Shown piece by piece: positions 35,311 to 47,084 of a stretch of DNA of 64,000 bases. The position numbers and the translations under genes are program-made. Below the pieces are notes generated by a model. The model saw only the letters and a program-made list of their open reading frames with translations, was not told the origin of the DNA and ran no database searches. Each line of letters opens with the position of its first letter. Position 1 is the first letter of the stretch. Source of the DNA: Oreohelix idahoensis (lineage: Eukaryota; Mollusca; Gastropoda; Stylommatophora; Oreohelicidae); the NCBI GenBank assembly GCA_024509875.1, contig JAMPIV010022937.1, forward strand, positions 1-64,000, given 5' to 3'.

Positions 35311-35427
35311 CTGTGTGTGATCTGACATGAATCTGTAAAGCGCTGTCACTGCCAAAGACTTTATGACAGAAACGACATTTGTGCTTGAAAAATGGGTCAT
35401 CGCTGGCATACTGCGACCTCTCCAGAA
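35311..35427 (-). CDS. SALL: SALL internal exon: first finger of pair one
   Basis: A 117-bp exon with acceptor TTTGCTTTCCTCAG on its 5' side and donor GTGAGT after ACACACAG. It encodes [20 protein letters not shown] and [11 protein letters not shown], a C2H2 finger nearly identical in pattern to the first finger of the first SALL pair. The exon enters with two bases of a codon and leaves with one base of the linker Gly, in phase with the 3' exon at 24366. SALL N-terminal parts (repression motif, C2HC finger, Gln-rich region) were not found upstream to 64000, so the 5' exons are outside the window or too short to see. Confidence 0.93.
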
Positions 35428-35614
35428 CTGAGGAAAGCAAAAGGGTGTATTAATAGTACTGTGACTGTGCTATGTAAAATCAAATGCAGTACATCATTAT
35501 CATCATTATCTTCATCATCGTCATAGAGGCACCATTGTAGTTGGTTCCTTTGAAGGAAACCTGACTCAAGCATTCACATACTCCTGAAGCAATGGTTTAT
35601 GTGACCAAACTCCT

Positions 35615-36084
<470 letters not shown>

Positions 36085-36105
<21 letters not shown>

Positions 36106-37683
36106 AACACTGAACACACCATAATAGATCTAAGACATATTCCTTTTCTAACAGTACATGAAGTTCTCAAATATATCTTGGCATTAAAAAACAACAATTC
36201 ATCTGGGCTTGATGGTACCAGCAATAAGATTCTACGTTACGCTGCGCCCATCATTTGCGACTCCTTAACCTATGTGTACAACCAATGTATTGCACACAAC
36301 TACTTCCCCACAGCATTTAAATCTGCCAAAGTGTATCCTCTCTATAAATCTGGCTCACATAGCGATCCCAACAGCTACAGACCAATATCCCTTCTATCAT
36401 CTCTTTCAAAACCACTAGAGAAACACATTTACAACACCACATTTCAACACTTATCAACAAACAAACTGCTCATTGATAGCCAGTCAGGTTTCAGACCCAA
36501 ACATTCCTGTCACACAGTTCTCACCAAAATGGCAGACAACTGGCTGTCGAACGTAAATGATGGAAAATTAGGTGGTGCTGTTTTTGTTGACTTCAAAAAA
36601 GCATTTGACATGATTGACCACACTATCTTGGTTCAAAAGTTGGAAACCCTCAGAATAGGCCCTAATCCACTAAACATCATCAAATCATTCCTGGCAGATC
36701 GACAACAGTTAGTGCTTCACAACAACTCGGCATCAGATTTCTCGAAGATAGATACAGCAGTACCGCAGGGCTCTATTCTTGGGCCCCTACTCTTCGCAAT
36801 GTTCATCAACGACCTGCCACTACATCTAAAATATTCAACTTGTGACCTCTTTGCAGATGATTGTACTATCTACACTAGTGACAATGACTGCGTGGCACTT
36901 GAAATGACTCTTCAAAGCGATGTAGACAATCTAACAAAATGGAGTAATATGACTCGTATGCCAGTAAACACAGCAAAAACGAAATCTATGTTGATTACCA
37001 CCAGACAGAAACTCCTAAGCTGCACCAAAAGATCGCTACAGCTACACGCGGAATCAATACAAACTGAACATGTAACAGAACACAAAGTTCTAGGGATCAC
37101 GATTGACCAGCACTTAACGTGGAACTCCCATGTACGGAATTTAACCAAACACTTAGCTCAAAAGACGTACCAGCTAGCCAAAATAAAACACTTCTTAGAC
37201 GCAGAAACTAGACTATTATTCTACACCTCACATATACAGACACATCTAGATTACTGCTCTACACTATGGGATTGTTGCCCTGCTTTCACCTCGAAGAGAC
37301 TGCACTCCCTGCAAAAGAGAGCAGTACGTCTGATCACCGATAATCGCACGACACCACACACAAGGACAGGAAAAGAACCCAAAATACTGTCGCTAAAAAA
37401 ACGTCTTCTCTACAACAAAGCCAAGCTGACTCACACAATTCTATCTAACAATGCCCCGTCGTACCTACGATCATTGTTTCAAACCAGTAGAAGAGAGGGA
37501 CAACAATTACATCAGTTACGTCTGCCCAAACCTAGGATCGACCTGTTCAAAAAGAGTCTAGCCTACTCTGGTGCCTACTTATGGAACAGTCTTCCACACC
37601 ACCTAAAAAGCCTACCTACACAATATTCTTTTAACAAAGCACTTTTCAAACACTTCCTCAACACTGATTATCTACCCCCATAG
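36085..37683 (+). pseudogene. CR1/Jockey-like LINE, 5'-truncated but long open RT ORF
   Basis: Homology starts at about 36100 and one frame is open to the TAG at 37681-37683. Motifs: SSGLDGTSNKIL, NSYRPISLLSSLSK, QSGFRPKHSC, VFVDFKKAFDMIDH, AVPQGSILGPLLFAMFIND, and a catalytic box LFADDCTIY with both Asp intact (Phe in place of Tyr). The thumb has KVLGITIDQHLTWNSH and the C-terminus RLHSLQKRAVRLIT and LWNSLPHHLKSLP. About 520 codons remain. The endonuclease domain is absent, and the 5' end is cut exactly at a tetranucleotide array. Cannot move on its own, but the frame is undamaged, so the insertion is probably young. Confidence 0.88.
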
Positions 37684-38258
37684 AAACAGCATTTGCCTGT
37701 CAACATCTCATCCATAGGTCAACATTTCTTTTCCTCTTCCGCTCATTTTTGTGTGTGAATAATTTGTTTTATATCCATGTAATATCATTATTATATTCAC
37801 TTTAAAATATTATTATATAATGTAATGTATGTGAGAATGTACCCACATAATACTGTACTTTAGAAATGTGAGTCGTGAGAATGTACCCGCATACCACTGT
37901 ACTTTAGAAATGTGAATTTTTTTTTTTTTACTGCTCAAAGACTTTTCCTGCCACAGAAGTGCGTAAGAAAGTGTTATTATTATTTCATTTTCCACCAAGA
38001 ATGTATGGACATAAGCGAGAATGTGTTTATGTAAATTTTGGATTGATGATTGATGACACATTCAAAAATACAGATTAATTGTAGACGGATTGACCGTATG
38101 AGTGAGTATCGGTCACGGCTGTTTGCGAGCGATCTTTTAGTTATTTCTCCTTTTTCCCCGACCGCGCTATTTATAGCCCACTTGACAGAGGTCACGTGGT
38201 CAGCTTCCTAATGGGAAAAACATGTGGCGATGTTTACTTTTGATAGGGCTTAATTAAT
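37684..38258. other. LINE 3' UTR region and a 44-bp tandem duplication
   Basis: AT-rich sequence after the LINE stop. Two 44-bp units begin at 37831 and 37875 (GTGAGAATGTACCC, ACTGTACTTTAGAAATGTGA), with two or three differences. No coding sequence. Confidence 0.7.
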
Positions 38259-39015
38259 GCTTTTAGGCTACTTTTTTATTATAAATACCGGCTTTAATTT
38301 TGCGTAAAGCTAGACTAGAAATGTTAGAGTAAATTTTAGAACAAGAACAAACATTTTATCACAATTAGAACAGAAGATATAATAGTCTGAAATAGTGTAA
38401 AATTTACGTTTTTTTTATATTTTGTTATGGTTTGTTTATCATGCAATTTTCACTAAATCGGTCACAATCAACATGCATAACAAATTACAGAAATCAAAAG
38501 TAGAAAACCTGCAGAAAATGGATATCAAAGATTTGTTTTGGTTTCATGCGTCAAACATTAATTATTGAAAGTTTAAATTGCAAGTCCACATTTATTACCT
38601 TAAAATAACACACTCAATTGTCCCCAAAACATGTTTGAATTGCTTTTATGCTACTTTATTATTATAAATACCGGCTTTAATTTTGCGTAAAGCTAGACTA
38701 GAAATGTTAGAGTAAATTTTAGAACAAGAACAAACATTTTATCACAATTAGAACAGAAGATATAATAGTCTGAAATAGTGTAAAATTTACGTTTTTTTTA
38801 ACATTTTGTTATGGTTTGTTTCTAATTCAATTTACACTAAAACGGTCACAATCAACATGCATAACAAATTACAGAAATCAAAAGTAGAAAACCTGCAGAA
38901 AATGGATATCAAAGTTTTGTTTTGGTTTCATGCGTCAAACATTAATTATTGAAAGTTTAAATTGCATGTCCACATTTATTACCTTAAAATAACACACCCA
39001 ATTGTCCCCAGAACA
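38259..39015. repeat. 383-bp tandem duplication, two units
   Basis: Unit two starts 383 bp after unit one; ATAAATACCGGCTTTAATTT is at 38281 and 38664. The units differ at few positions, for example CTACTTTTTTATT against CTACTTTATTATT. The right end abuts the transposase-like pseudogene. No coding sequence. It may be a young duplication or a satellite dimer. Confidence 0.9.
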
Positions 39016-39034
39016 TGAGAGCTAACAATTATCT

Positions 39035-40235
39035 CAATCATACATCATGAGTTCTGATCCAGTCTGCGCAATGTTTTTCTAATATGTGCTGTTTATGAAT
39101 TGTCTTACTAGGGAATAGCTTTCTGAACAAAGACATATAAGTCTCTATCGATGCTGTTATTGATTCTTTACTAATTGGTTTACTGTGTGATATTTTGTTG
39201 TGTACTTTCTCAAATGCTTCTTTCAGTGAGTTGAATTGTTCTTGGGCAATAAAAGCTATGTTAGTTATATCTTGTTTGTCTGTAATTTTCAGTGTTTGTG
39301 TAATGATTGCTCTTGTAAGATCTTTATAAACTTTTTGTGTGAGATATCTGTGGCAGTGATTCCCTATAAATGCTCTGCTATTATAAGCCTGTTGTATGAT
39401 TTTGTGTTTGGCTAGTACCTTGTCCATGTGTGAGCAAACTGGACCAGACCTAGTACACAGATCTTGAAACTGAAGTTTGGCCAGCGCATCTTGTGCATTT
39501 TCAAGTCTAACTTTAAAATTATCTGTCTCCTCCTTATCCTCACAAAGTCCAATACCTACCTGAAAAATTCAATTTTAGCTCCTAATTCTTCTGCCTATTT
39601 CCAGTTCCTACTAAATCTCTTCAAGTTCTTAAAAGTACTAATGTTTGCATGTATCTCTTGCGAATTCTCAAATATCTTTGCGTCTATTGTATCAGCTACC
39701 TGTTCTAGAAGTCTGTGGTGTTTCAAAACAATGCCTAATAAAATATGAAGGTAAGGAGGAGCTACATTTTCAATTTCAATCTCTAACATTGGTTTGTGTA
39801 AACAATTATGGTAATGTGCCACTTGCCTTTTATTCCCTTTCCCATATTTCATATATCTATTGTAATCTCTTATCAACATGGCCAAACTTCTTGGTTTGCA
39901 AGTTGTATGCTCTCTGGATGTCTTTGATGAAAATGTTTGGTTTGTCTGGAGCTCAAGGAATATACCCATGTCTGTGGTGTCTCCAGCAAAACAAGGAAAT
40001 AATCCCCGAATAAGAAAACAACAACTTGTTTACCATCCCACTCTAAATATTTTAGTGACTCTATCTGAGCTTTCATGCCATTCATAAATATTTCTAAATT
40101 ATCATATGTATCTCTGACTCTAGCCATTGATAAAAGGATGGTATTAGATTTAGAATTTGGTTTCTCTAAATTTACTACCTGCATTGTAACTTTGAATGAA
40201 AGAAGATATACAAACAGTTACTTAGAATTCGCTGG
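39035..40235 (-). pseudogene. transposase-like gene of an uncharacterised family, with internal inversion
   Basis: Minus-strand coding pieces align in order: NSKSNTILLSMARVRD and QIESLKYLEWDGKQVVVF (about 40020-40184), LFGDYF near 40000, then RSLAMLIRDYNRYMKYGKGN and PPYLHILLGIVLKHHRLLEQ (39700-39890), then SRAFIGNHCHRYL, ISHSKPISKES, and KQHILEKHCADWIRTHD, ending at 39038. I recall this order from uncharacterised, multi-copy proteins of cnidarians and molluscs with a GDY...GLSGA...CLWC block and a later GEQG-E-H block, which resemble DDE transposases; the superfamily is uncertain. The block with GLSGAQGIYPCLWC is on the plus strand at 39925-39996, so it is inverted. A frame break lies at about 39430-39590, and the C-terminal GEQG block is missing. 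Confidence 0.65.
39925..39996 (+). other. 72-bp inverted segment of the transposase-like gene
   Basis: The plus strand encodes KMFGLSGAQGIYPCLWCLQQ while everything on both sides encodes the same gene on the minus strand. Flipping the segment would put it after the GDYF motif and before the SRE-TTCKPRSLA region, where the family has it. Confidence 0.7.
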
Positions 40236-41179
40236 CAGCCGTCGTGTGCACAGGATTGTCTACCAAAGAACACCAATGGACAGTCCTTATCTCACACACA
40301 ATTAAAAAAAAAATTCATATTATAAATAGAAGATTAACAAGACTTGAAAGATAGATCAAATTATGTGGAAGTAATCTATCTATAGCTTTACATGTTTTCT
40401 GACGCTTATATACGTAGCTAAATATCATTATAAATGAATGAAAATGCAAAAACAGATGGTGCTTTACAAAAAGTTATTTTTTTTTACTACCTTATTTAAG
40501 ATTTGTGGGTATCAGGAATGCGTTTAAAGGGATTTAAATGCTATAAAATCTGGTGACAATATGCTTGTTCTTGTAATGCCACACTCACAAAACTGACTAC
40601 CACACATTCTCAAGATATGAAACCAAAAAAAAAAGTATGTGGAAATAATCTTTAGCTTCCCTTCGAGAAGTCTTTATAGTTATAAACTCAAACGAATGGG
40701 CCGATTTTTAGATATTAAATTAATAAAAAGATTACTTATTTTATGAATTTCCTTAAATGATGACGCTGTTTTCAAAAGTCTGTAACTCCGTCAAAACTAA
40801 TTTCAAACAAATAAAAATGCAATCAAAAATAGAACACAGAACAAAGTTATAGTACACAAAAGAATTTTAGCGCTGTGTTTATCCAGAACGAGTGTGTAAT
40901 GATTTATATTTTACTGATTTTACTCACACATCAGCTGATTTTCCCCGCCAAAAACTTAAATAGTCTTTTACGGTGCACACAAAATTTTATACCCGGTGTC
41001 AGAATTCCTGTCACCGAAACTAAAAGAGCGCTCTGGTATAGGGCACAAACAGCCGTGCGGTATACAGAATTTATTTATTTTTATTTATTGTTTTATTTAT
41101 TTTATTTTATTATTACTTTTCCCCCCCAATTACTAGATTGTTTGTTTCAAAAAAAAAAAACCTACTAATTTTTTTTATT
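40236..41179. other. no gene recognised
   Basis: AT-rich. No motif recognised in its short open frames. Confidence 0.5.
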
Positions 41180-41368
41180 ATGATTGCATACTGTAAATGA
41201 ATGCTGTTATGATAACTTTATAATGTTGCATGCCTTTAAATTAATGCTTCAAGCATCATGTGGGAATGAAAGGATATAGTATGCAAGATTAATGAGAGTG
41301 GAAGGATAGAATGTTAGACGGGCCTGCGCGCCCAATTCTTTACCCTTCGAAAATAAAGTTCGTTCGTT
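41180..41368 (+). repeat. LINE 3' UTR-like end
   Basis: The sequence GGGCCTGCGCGCCCAA is followed by GAAAATAAAGTTCGTTCGTT and then the CTAT array. AATAAAGTTCGTTCG-type ends recur at the 3' tip of Jockey/CR1-group LINEs. No ORF remains. Inference. Confidence 0.45.
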
Positions 41369-41472
41369 CTACCTATCTATCTACCTACCTATCTATCTAC
41401 CTATCTATCTACCTATCTATCTACCTATCTATCTATCTATCTATCTACCTATCTACCTATCTACCTATCTAC

Positions 41473-41559
<87 letters not shown>

Positions 41560-41616
41560 CCTACCTACCTACCTACCTACCTACCTACCTACCTACCTAC
41601 CTACCTACCTATCTAC

Positions 41617-41693
<77 letters not shown>

Positions 41694-41695
41694 AT

Positions 41696-41746
<51 letters not shown>
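41369..41746 (+). repeat. (CTAT)n/(CTAC)n microsatellite
   Basis: About 380 bp of CTAT with a CTAC block at about 41558-41610 and mixed CTAC/CTAT at the left end. It grows straight out of the GTTCGTTCGTT LINE-like end. Confidence 0.95.
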
Positions 41747-41747
<1 letters not shown>

Positions 41748-41808
41748 ATCCGTCCATATAGTAGTCCTAATCTTTCTTTGTCTCTTACAGACCCCGGGTG
41801 CTAACACA

Positions 41809-41898
41809 GGGTAGATGGTCGTAATACATGTACCAATATCAAACGACGAAAGCGGGTAGATGGTCGTAATACATGTACCAATATCAAACGACGAAAGC
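41809..41898 (+). repeat. exact 45-bp tandem duplication
   Basis: GGGTAGATGGTCGTAATACA begins at 41809 and 41854, and the two 45-bp units are identical as read. Confidence 0.95.
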
Positions 41899-43502
41899 GC
41901 AGGAAGTAACATGTTTTAACGCCGCTCAGCATATCCGGGATTTGTAGTCGAAGTCACTTCTCATTTATTGTTCGACATATTCCAAACTTCCTATCTGCAC
42001 CAAATAAACTGATAATCTCACACCCGCACGCAGCGACAATACAAAGATTTTAATTGTGGTGAATGTGGCATCCATAAAAACACGTAGTTGCTTTCCAATA
42101 AAATCTGCGATATAATTGGCTGAAATTTTTTAATTTTTTTTTAAGCCACGAATCATGCGTACAACCTGTAGATTATAGCAGACACGATAACACAATCACT
42201 AGTTTTGTATCCGAATTTCCCTTTTCTTTTTTTTTTTCTCTTTTTTATTTTAACCTGGCCACTTCATCAACATACAATTCCATAAAAACTTCTGCTCTAA
42301 AGATCAGGCACATAATTTATGTAACAAGATCTCTGATGTTCATTGCCAAAACCAGGGAAGAGATTTTGGGACAGGGAGGGAGAGAAGGAGGGGTGGAGAA
42401 GTGAGAACTGCCGTCGGCGCAGAGTAAACACCAGAAAAATAAAGAGCAGATGTGAGATGATACACGCACATGAAATCCAGAAATTGGCACATGAAACTTA
42501 AGATGACCACCCGCAGCACAGACGAAACATTTTACCAGCACCTGTTCATCTTCGCATGCCCTGCAAGTTTGATTGCGATTAGCCGAATAATTAATTGGCG
42601 GGGCTATCTGTAAACAATTCCAAAAAATATTCACGAATGGATCCATCTTGCTTACAAAATGTGATGGAAGATAACGCTGGATAGACATGATGCTTGTATT
42701 GTTAGACACCTTTAGAATTTTAAATATTACCAGCCCCAGCCTCGTTTACAGAAACCTGGGGAAAGTGGATAAGAGCCGTAAAAGACTGTACCAGAAAACA
42801 TTTAAAATGGCGAGTAGGCACAGAAGTGTGAATTCTGAAGACGCGTGCCACCTGGTGTCAGAACCCAGAATAGATACAGAGGCAGCAAACAAACAAGGGA
42901 GATAAGACATGACTTTTCCTAACTTTAATTGTAGGTAATTCGTGAACGTCTTGCTAGGGCTGGCACTATCTGTGACAGAGAGAAATAATATATATAAAGT
43001 CTTTTCTTTCATCCAGCACATTTGTTAGCGGTTGAGATTTTTCTTCTTGGTTTTCATTATCAGAAAAATCTGCCTGTTCGCGCAAACACGATGCCAAGTC
43101 TAGTGCGTTGGATTGACAGAGATTAAGTACAGTTTATGGGATATTGTATACTGAAGTTACATTATTGGTTAAGTGTAAAGCCAGCTAATTCTCACAGCTA
43201 AACTATTTTTATTTTTCACTGCACAGAATATTCACTGCAATTCATATGCATAGATAATATTTGTATATTAAATGCGACCTATGGAAGAAGATAGAATAAA
43301 ACGGGTATAAAAGATATGTAAATTGGCAATATTTTCTTTAAACGCAATATCTGTTATATAATATTCAAGTGCCTTGCACGATGGTTAACCTCTTAAGTCT
43401 CTCTTAAGGAATATTTCTTGGGTTTCTTTAAGATCTCCTGCTATATCATGGTGTTATTATGTAGAATATGACCAAATTACTCTCCACTATATATAGCGGG
43501 CA
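41899..43502. other. no gene recognised
   Basis: A minus-strand open frame at 42317-42709 has a Cys-rich stretch (CRACEDEQVLVKCFVCAAGG) but no family I can name; see findings. Otherwise nothing supported. Confidence 0.4.
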
Positions 43503-43503
43503 G

Positions 43504-43535
<32 letters not shown>

Positions 43536-43536
43536 T
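43503..43536 (+). repeat. (TA)n(CA)n microsatellite
   Basis: TA units pass into CA units over about 34 bases. Confidence 0.95.
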
Positions 43537-43829
43537 GAAGCACATTAAAAACGCACCACTATTATATATACTGATGCCGAGAAGCAGGAAAAAAAAGTGT
43601 GGGAATGGATTTTCCCCGTGTTTGTCATGAGGTAGAGAGCGAATGGCTGCTGGAATGGAAAGTGCATGATTAAACTCACGGGTTTGTGTACAGACTACAT
43701 GAAAACAATGAAAGTTACACGTGCAACACGATTCCCAACAGCTATGACCCTGAAAATGTGTACGCGTTGTGGCAGTATACTCGGTATAAAAAGGCCGTTG
43801 AGACAAAAAACCCAGTACATGTGCTTGAA

Positions 43830-44842
43830 ATGCCACGACTATCTGAAAACGACCGCCAACGAGCTCTTGGTATGTTGGAGACCGGAATGAGCTCGCGGGC
43901 CATTGCCAGAAGGATGAATTGCCACCACAGCACTATTGTACGTCTCAATGAACGTTACGGAACCACTGGCAGTGCCCGGGATAGACTTCGGAGTGGCCAA
44001 CCACGAGTTACTACCCCTGCGCAAGATCGTCATATTGTGCTGAGCCACCTAAGGAATCGTTCTCTCCCGACAAGTCAAACAGCAAGAGCAATAGTGGGTA
44101 GACGTGGGCAAGTCTCTCGAATGGCAGTCATACGACGACTCAGAGATACAGGCCTTACTGCAAGACGACCTTATGTTGGGCCAAACTTGACTCACAGACA
44201 TCGTCAGCAGCGCCTGCAATGGGCAGAGCAGCATGTCAGATGGAATAGACTGCAGTGGAATGCTGTCCTATTCACAGACGAGAGCAGATTCAACAAATCC
44301 TTTGCTGATGGACGTATGCGGATTTGGCGACGGTGTGGAGAGCGCTTTGCAGATTGCTGTGTTCGTTAGCACAACCGATTTGGAGGTGGCAGTATTCCCA
44401 TTTGGGGAGGATTCAGTTTTCACCATCGCTTGCCTCTTCACGTCTTCCGTGGAAATGTTAATGCTGTGACATATCGAGATGAGGTTCTGGATGTATTGGT
44501 TGCTCCTGCGTTCACAAATTATCCAGACTTGCAGCTTCTCCAGCAGGATAACACACGTGCGTACACCGCATACATTACGCAGCAATATCTACAGCAGCAG
44601 AACATTGTGACGATTGATTGGCCTGCCCTATCACCAGACATTCCCCTATAGAACATCTGTGGGACGAGCTTGGACGCAGAGTCTACAGGCAAGGTTCTCC
44701 AGCTAATCTGCAGCAGCTCGAAGCTGGTCTTACACGTGAATGGGACTTGATTCCCCTGAATTTCCTTCAGAGACTTGTTCGTTCCATGCGGAGCCGCTGC
44801 CAAGCTTGTTTGCAAGCACACGGTGGACATACCAGATACTGA
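43830..44842 (+). pseudogene. Tc1-like (DD34E) transposase, broken
   Basis: The start ATG at 43830 opens MPRLSENDRQRALGML, the usual Tc1 N-terminus. The first HTH holds GMSSRAIARRMNCHHSTIVR. An RSGQPRVTT hook and a second HTH (LPTSQTARAIVG, SRMAVIRRLRD) follow. Catalytic Asp one is in VLFTDESRFN, Asp two in LLQQDNTRAY, and the Glu in EHLWDELGRR. The spacing is 34 once a one-base break at about 44641-44650 is allowed for. A TAG at 44367-44369 replaces a sense codon in DCCVR-HNRFGGGS. It ends GGHTRY-stop, the normal C-terminus. The protein cuts and pastes at TA sites. I could not see convincing terminal inverted repeats. Confidence 0.9.
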
Positions 44843-45005
44843 GGATAGTGTAAAATGAATTTTTTTTTTGGTTGCATTTTTGGTTTTCTCCCTTGCCTGC
44901 ACAGAATGCAATGAATTTCATAACAATCAAATGTACAAATTAATGACCAGCATGGATTCATAGGAAAATGAATAAAGATTCCAAATATTATATATATATA
45001 ATATA

Positions 45006-45213
45006 TATTAATGACTGGGTTGCTAGAGAGAATTATATTAATAACTTGGTGACTCGAGAGAATTATATTAAAGACTGAGTTACTCGAGAGAATAATTTTA
45101 ACAACCGGGTTACTCGACATAATTATATTAATAACTGGGTTACGAGACAATTATATTATGAATGTGTTAGCTGAGAAAATTATTTTAGTAAATTTGTTAG
45201 TTGAGAGAATTAG
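45006..45213. repeat. 30-bp tandem repeat, about 7 units
   Basis: Unit resembles ATTAATAACTGGGTTACTCG plus AGAGAATTAT. Units diverge to the right. The period is a multiple of three, giving a 10-residue repeat on the minus strand; this is probably incidental. Confidence 0.85.
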
Positions 45214-45358
45214 TTCTATGAATCGCATGCACAAAAACACGTAAGAAAATATTTTTTTTTAATGTGTTCGTTAGAAAGTACACAAAGATAAACAAACAAC
45301 CTAATCAATATTGCTTAACAAAAAAGAGAAAATTTAATAACGGGTATTTAAAAGTAAT

Positions 45359-45711
45359 TGTTTTGTTTTTTTGCGTACGCCCGCTATTACTCGAGGCGAA
45401 ATCTCAGGTTAGTATGTCTAACCTGAGACTGAATTTTACGTGAGTATCCATTTTTATCTTGAACAGAGACAAGTGTCCCTCGCCATTCAGGGAGATACTC
45501 GTCGATTTCGGAGGTACCCATTAGAGCTGGGTCGGCTCAAGAGCCGCCAGTTCCTGGTCGACGACACTTCTTCAAATGTCTCGCCAGGGCTCGAGTTAAT
45601 CCAGTCCAAATCCCGGTCAACGACAAATCTTCAAATGTCCTCGCCCGGATTTGATTCTGGGTCACCCGGTCGCCAGCGCAGTTTGGTAACCACTACACCA
45701 GCGCGGCTCCC
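45359..45711 (-). repeat. SINE-F copy, full length, 12-bp target duplication
   Basis: TTTAAAAGTAAT flanks it at 45347-45358 and 45712-45723. The minus strand starts GGGAGCCGCGCTGGTGTAGT (box A region) and has a weak box B. It holds two related internal blocks (GACATTTGAAGATTTGTCGT and GACATTTGAAGAAGTGTCGT). It ends GGGCGTACGCAAAAAAACAA. About 353 bp. Confidence 0.85.
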
Positions 45712-45853
45712 TTTAAAAGTAATGTATGGCTAAAGTAACATTTAGTATATGCCCCCACTAGGCATATTGTGGAAAATACTCAGGTTTTTTATTTTTAAAA
45801 TTTGTTAGCACCTAACCTTTTGGGACCCTTTATGTCACGTGCTGACACTACCA

Positions 45854-46867
45854 CAACTAATTCCAAAGCAGTAAGAAAGCAACTGATACCAAAGCAGTAA
45901 GAAAGCAACTGATCCCAAAGCAGGAAACAAGCAACTGATCCCAAAGCAGGAAACAAGCAACAGATCCCAAAGCAGGAAGAAAGCAACTGATCCCAAAGCA
46001 GGAAGAAAGCAACTGATCCCAAAGCAGGAAGATAACAATTGATCCCAAAGCAGGAAGATATCAATTGATCCCACAGCAGGAAGAACGCAACTGATCATAA
46101 AGCAGGAAGAAAGCAACTGATCCCAAAGCAAGAAACAAGCAACTGATCCCAAAACGGGAAGAAAGCAACTGATCCCAAAGCAGGAAGAAAGCAACTAATC
46201 CCAAAGCAGGAATAAAGCAATTGATCCCAAAGCAGGAAGAAAGCAACTGATCTCAAAGCAGGAAACAAGCAACTGATCCCAGAGCAGAAAGAAAGCAACT
46301 GACCCCAAAGCAGGAAACAAGCAACTGATCCCAAAGCAGGAAGATAACAATTGATCCCAAAGCGGGAAGAAAGCAATTGATCCCAAAGCAGGAAGATAAC
46401 AATTGATCCCAAAGCAGGAAGATATCAATTGATCCCAAAGCAGGAAGAACGCAACTGATCCCAAAGCAGGAATAAAGCAACTGATCCCAAAGCAGGAAGG
46501 ACGCAACTGATCCCAAAGAAGGAATAAAGCAACTGATCCCAAAGCAGGAAACAAGCAACTGATCCCAAAGCAGGAAGAAATCAATTGATTTCAAAGCAGG
46601 AAGAAAGCAACTGATCCCAAAACAGGAAGAAAGCAACTGATCCCAAAGCAGGAAGAAAGCAATTGATTTCAAAGCAGGAAGAAAGCAACTGATCTCAAAG
46701 CAGGAAACAAGCAACTGATCCCAAAGCAGGAAGAAATCAATTGATTTCAAAGCAGGAAGAAAGCAACTGATCCCAAAGCAGGAAACAAGCAACTGCTCCC
46801 AAAGCAGGAAGAAAGCAATTGATTTCAAAGCAGGAAGAAAGCAACAGATCCCAAAGCAGAAAGAACC
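45854..46867. repeat. 26-bp minisatellite, about 39 units
   Basis: Unit close to CAACTGATCCCAAAGCAGGA plus AGAAAG. Variants: CAATTGATTTCAAAG, GGAAACAAG, GGAATAAAG, GGAAGATAAC. No stop falls in any minus-strand frame of the common unit, so long open frames of a 26-residue repeat appear there. They have no support as genes. Confidence 0.95.
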
Positions 46868-47084
46868 GTAGTAAAGCACTTCATGTGCTCTTGCTGTGGT
46901 GGTTCTGTAGTTATTTGTTGTACATGGTTGTACATGGTTGTACATGGTGAGGTTGCTAGCATTCACAACTGTCCTCATTTCTTCTTTATGACTTGTGTGA
47001 CCGAACACAGTAGCCCAGCTATTACTACTATAGGGCCGTGGAGCCATATTACACGACTGCTTACTTCATTCCCATCACCATTCA

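Noticed and set aside
45835..47047. Long minus-strand open frames over the 26-bp minisatellite
   Set aside because: They exist in all three frames and are simple translations of the repeat unit. No start context, splice site or non-repeat domain supports a gene.
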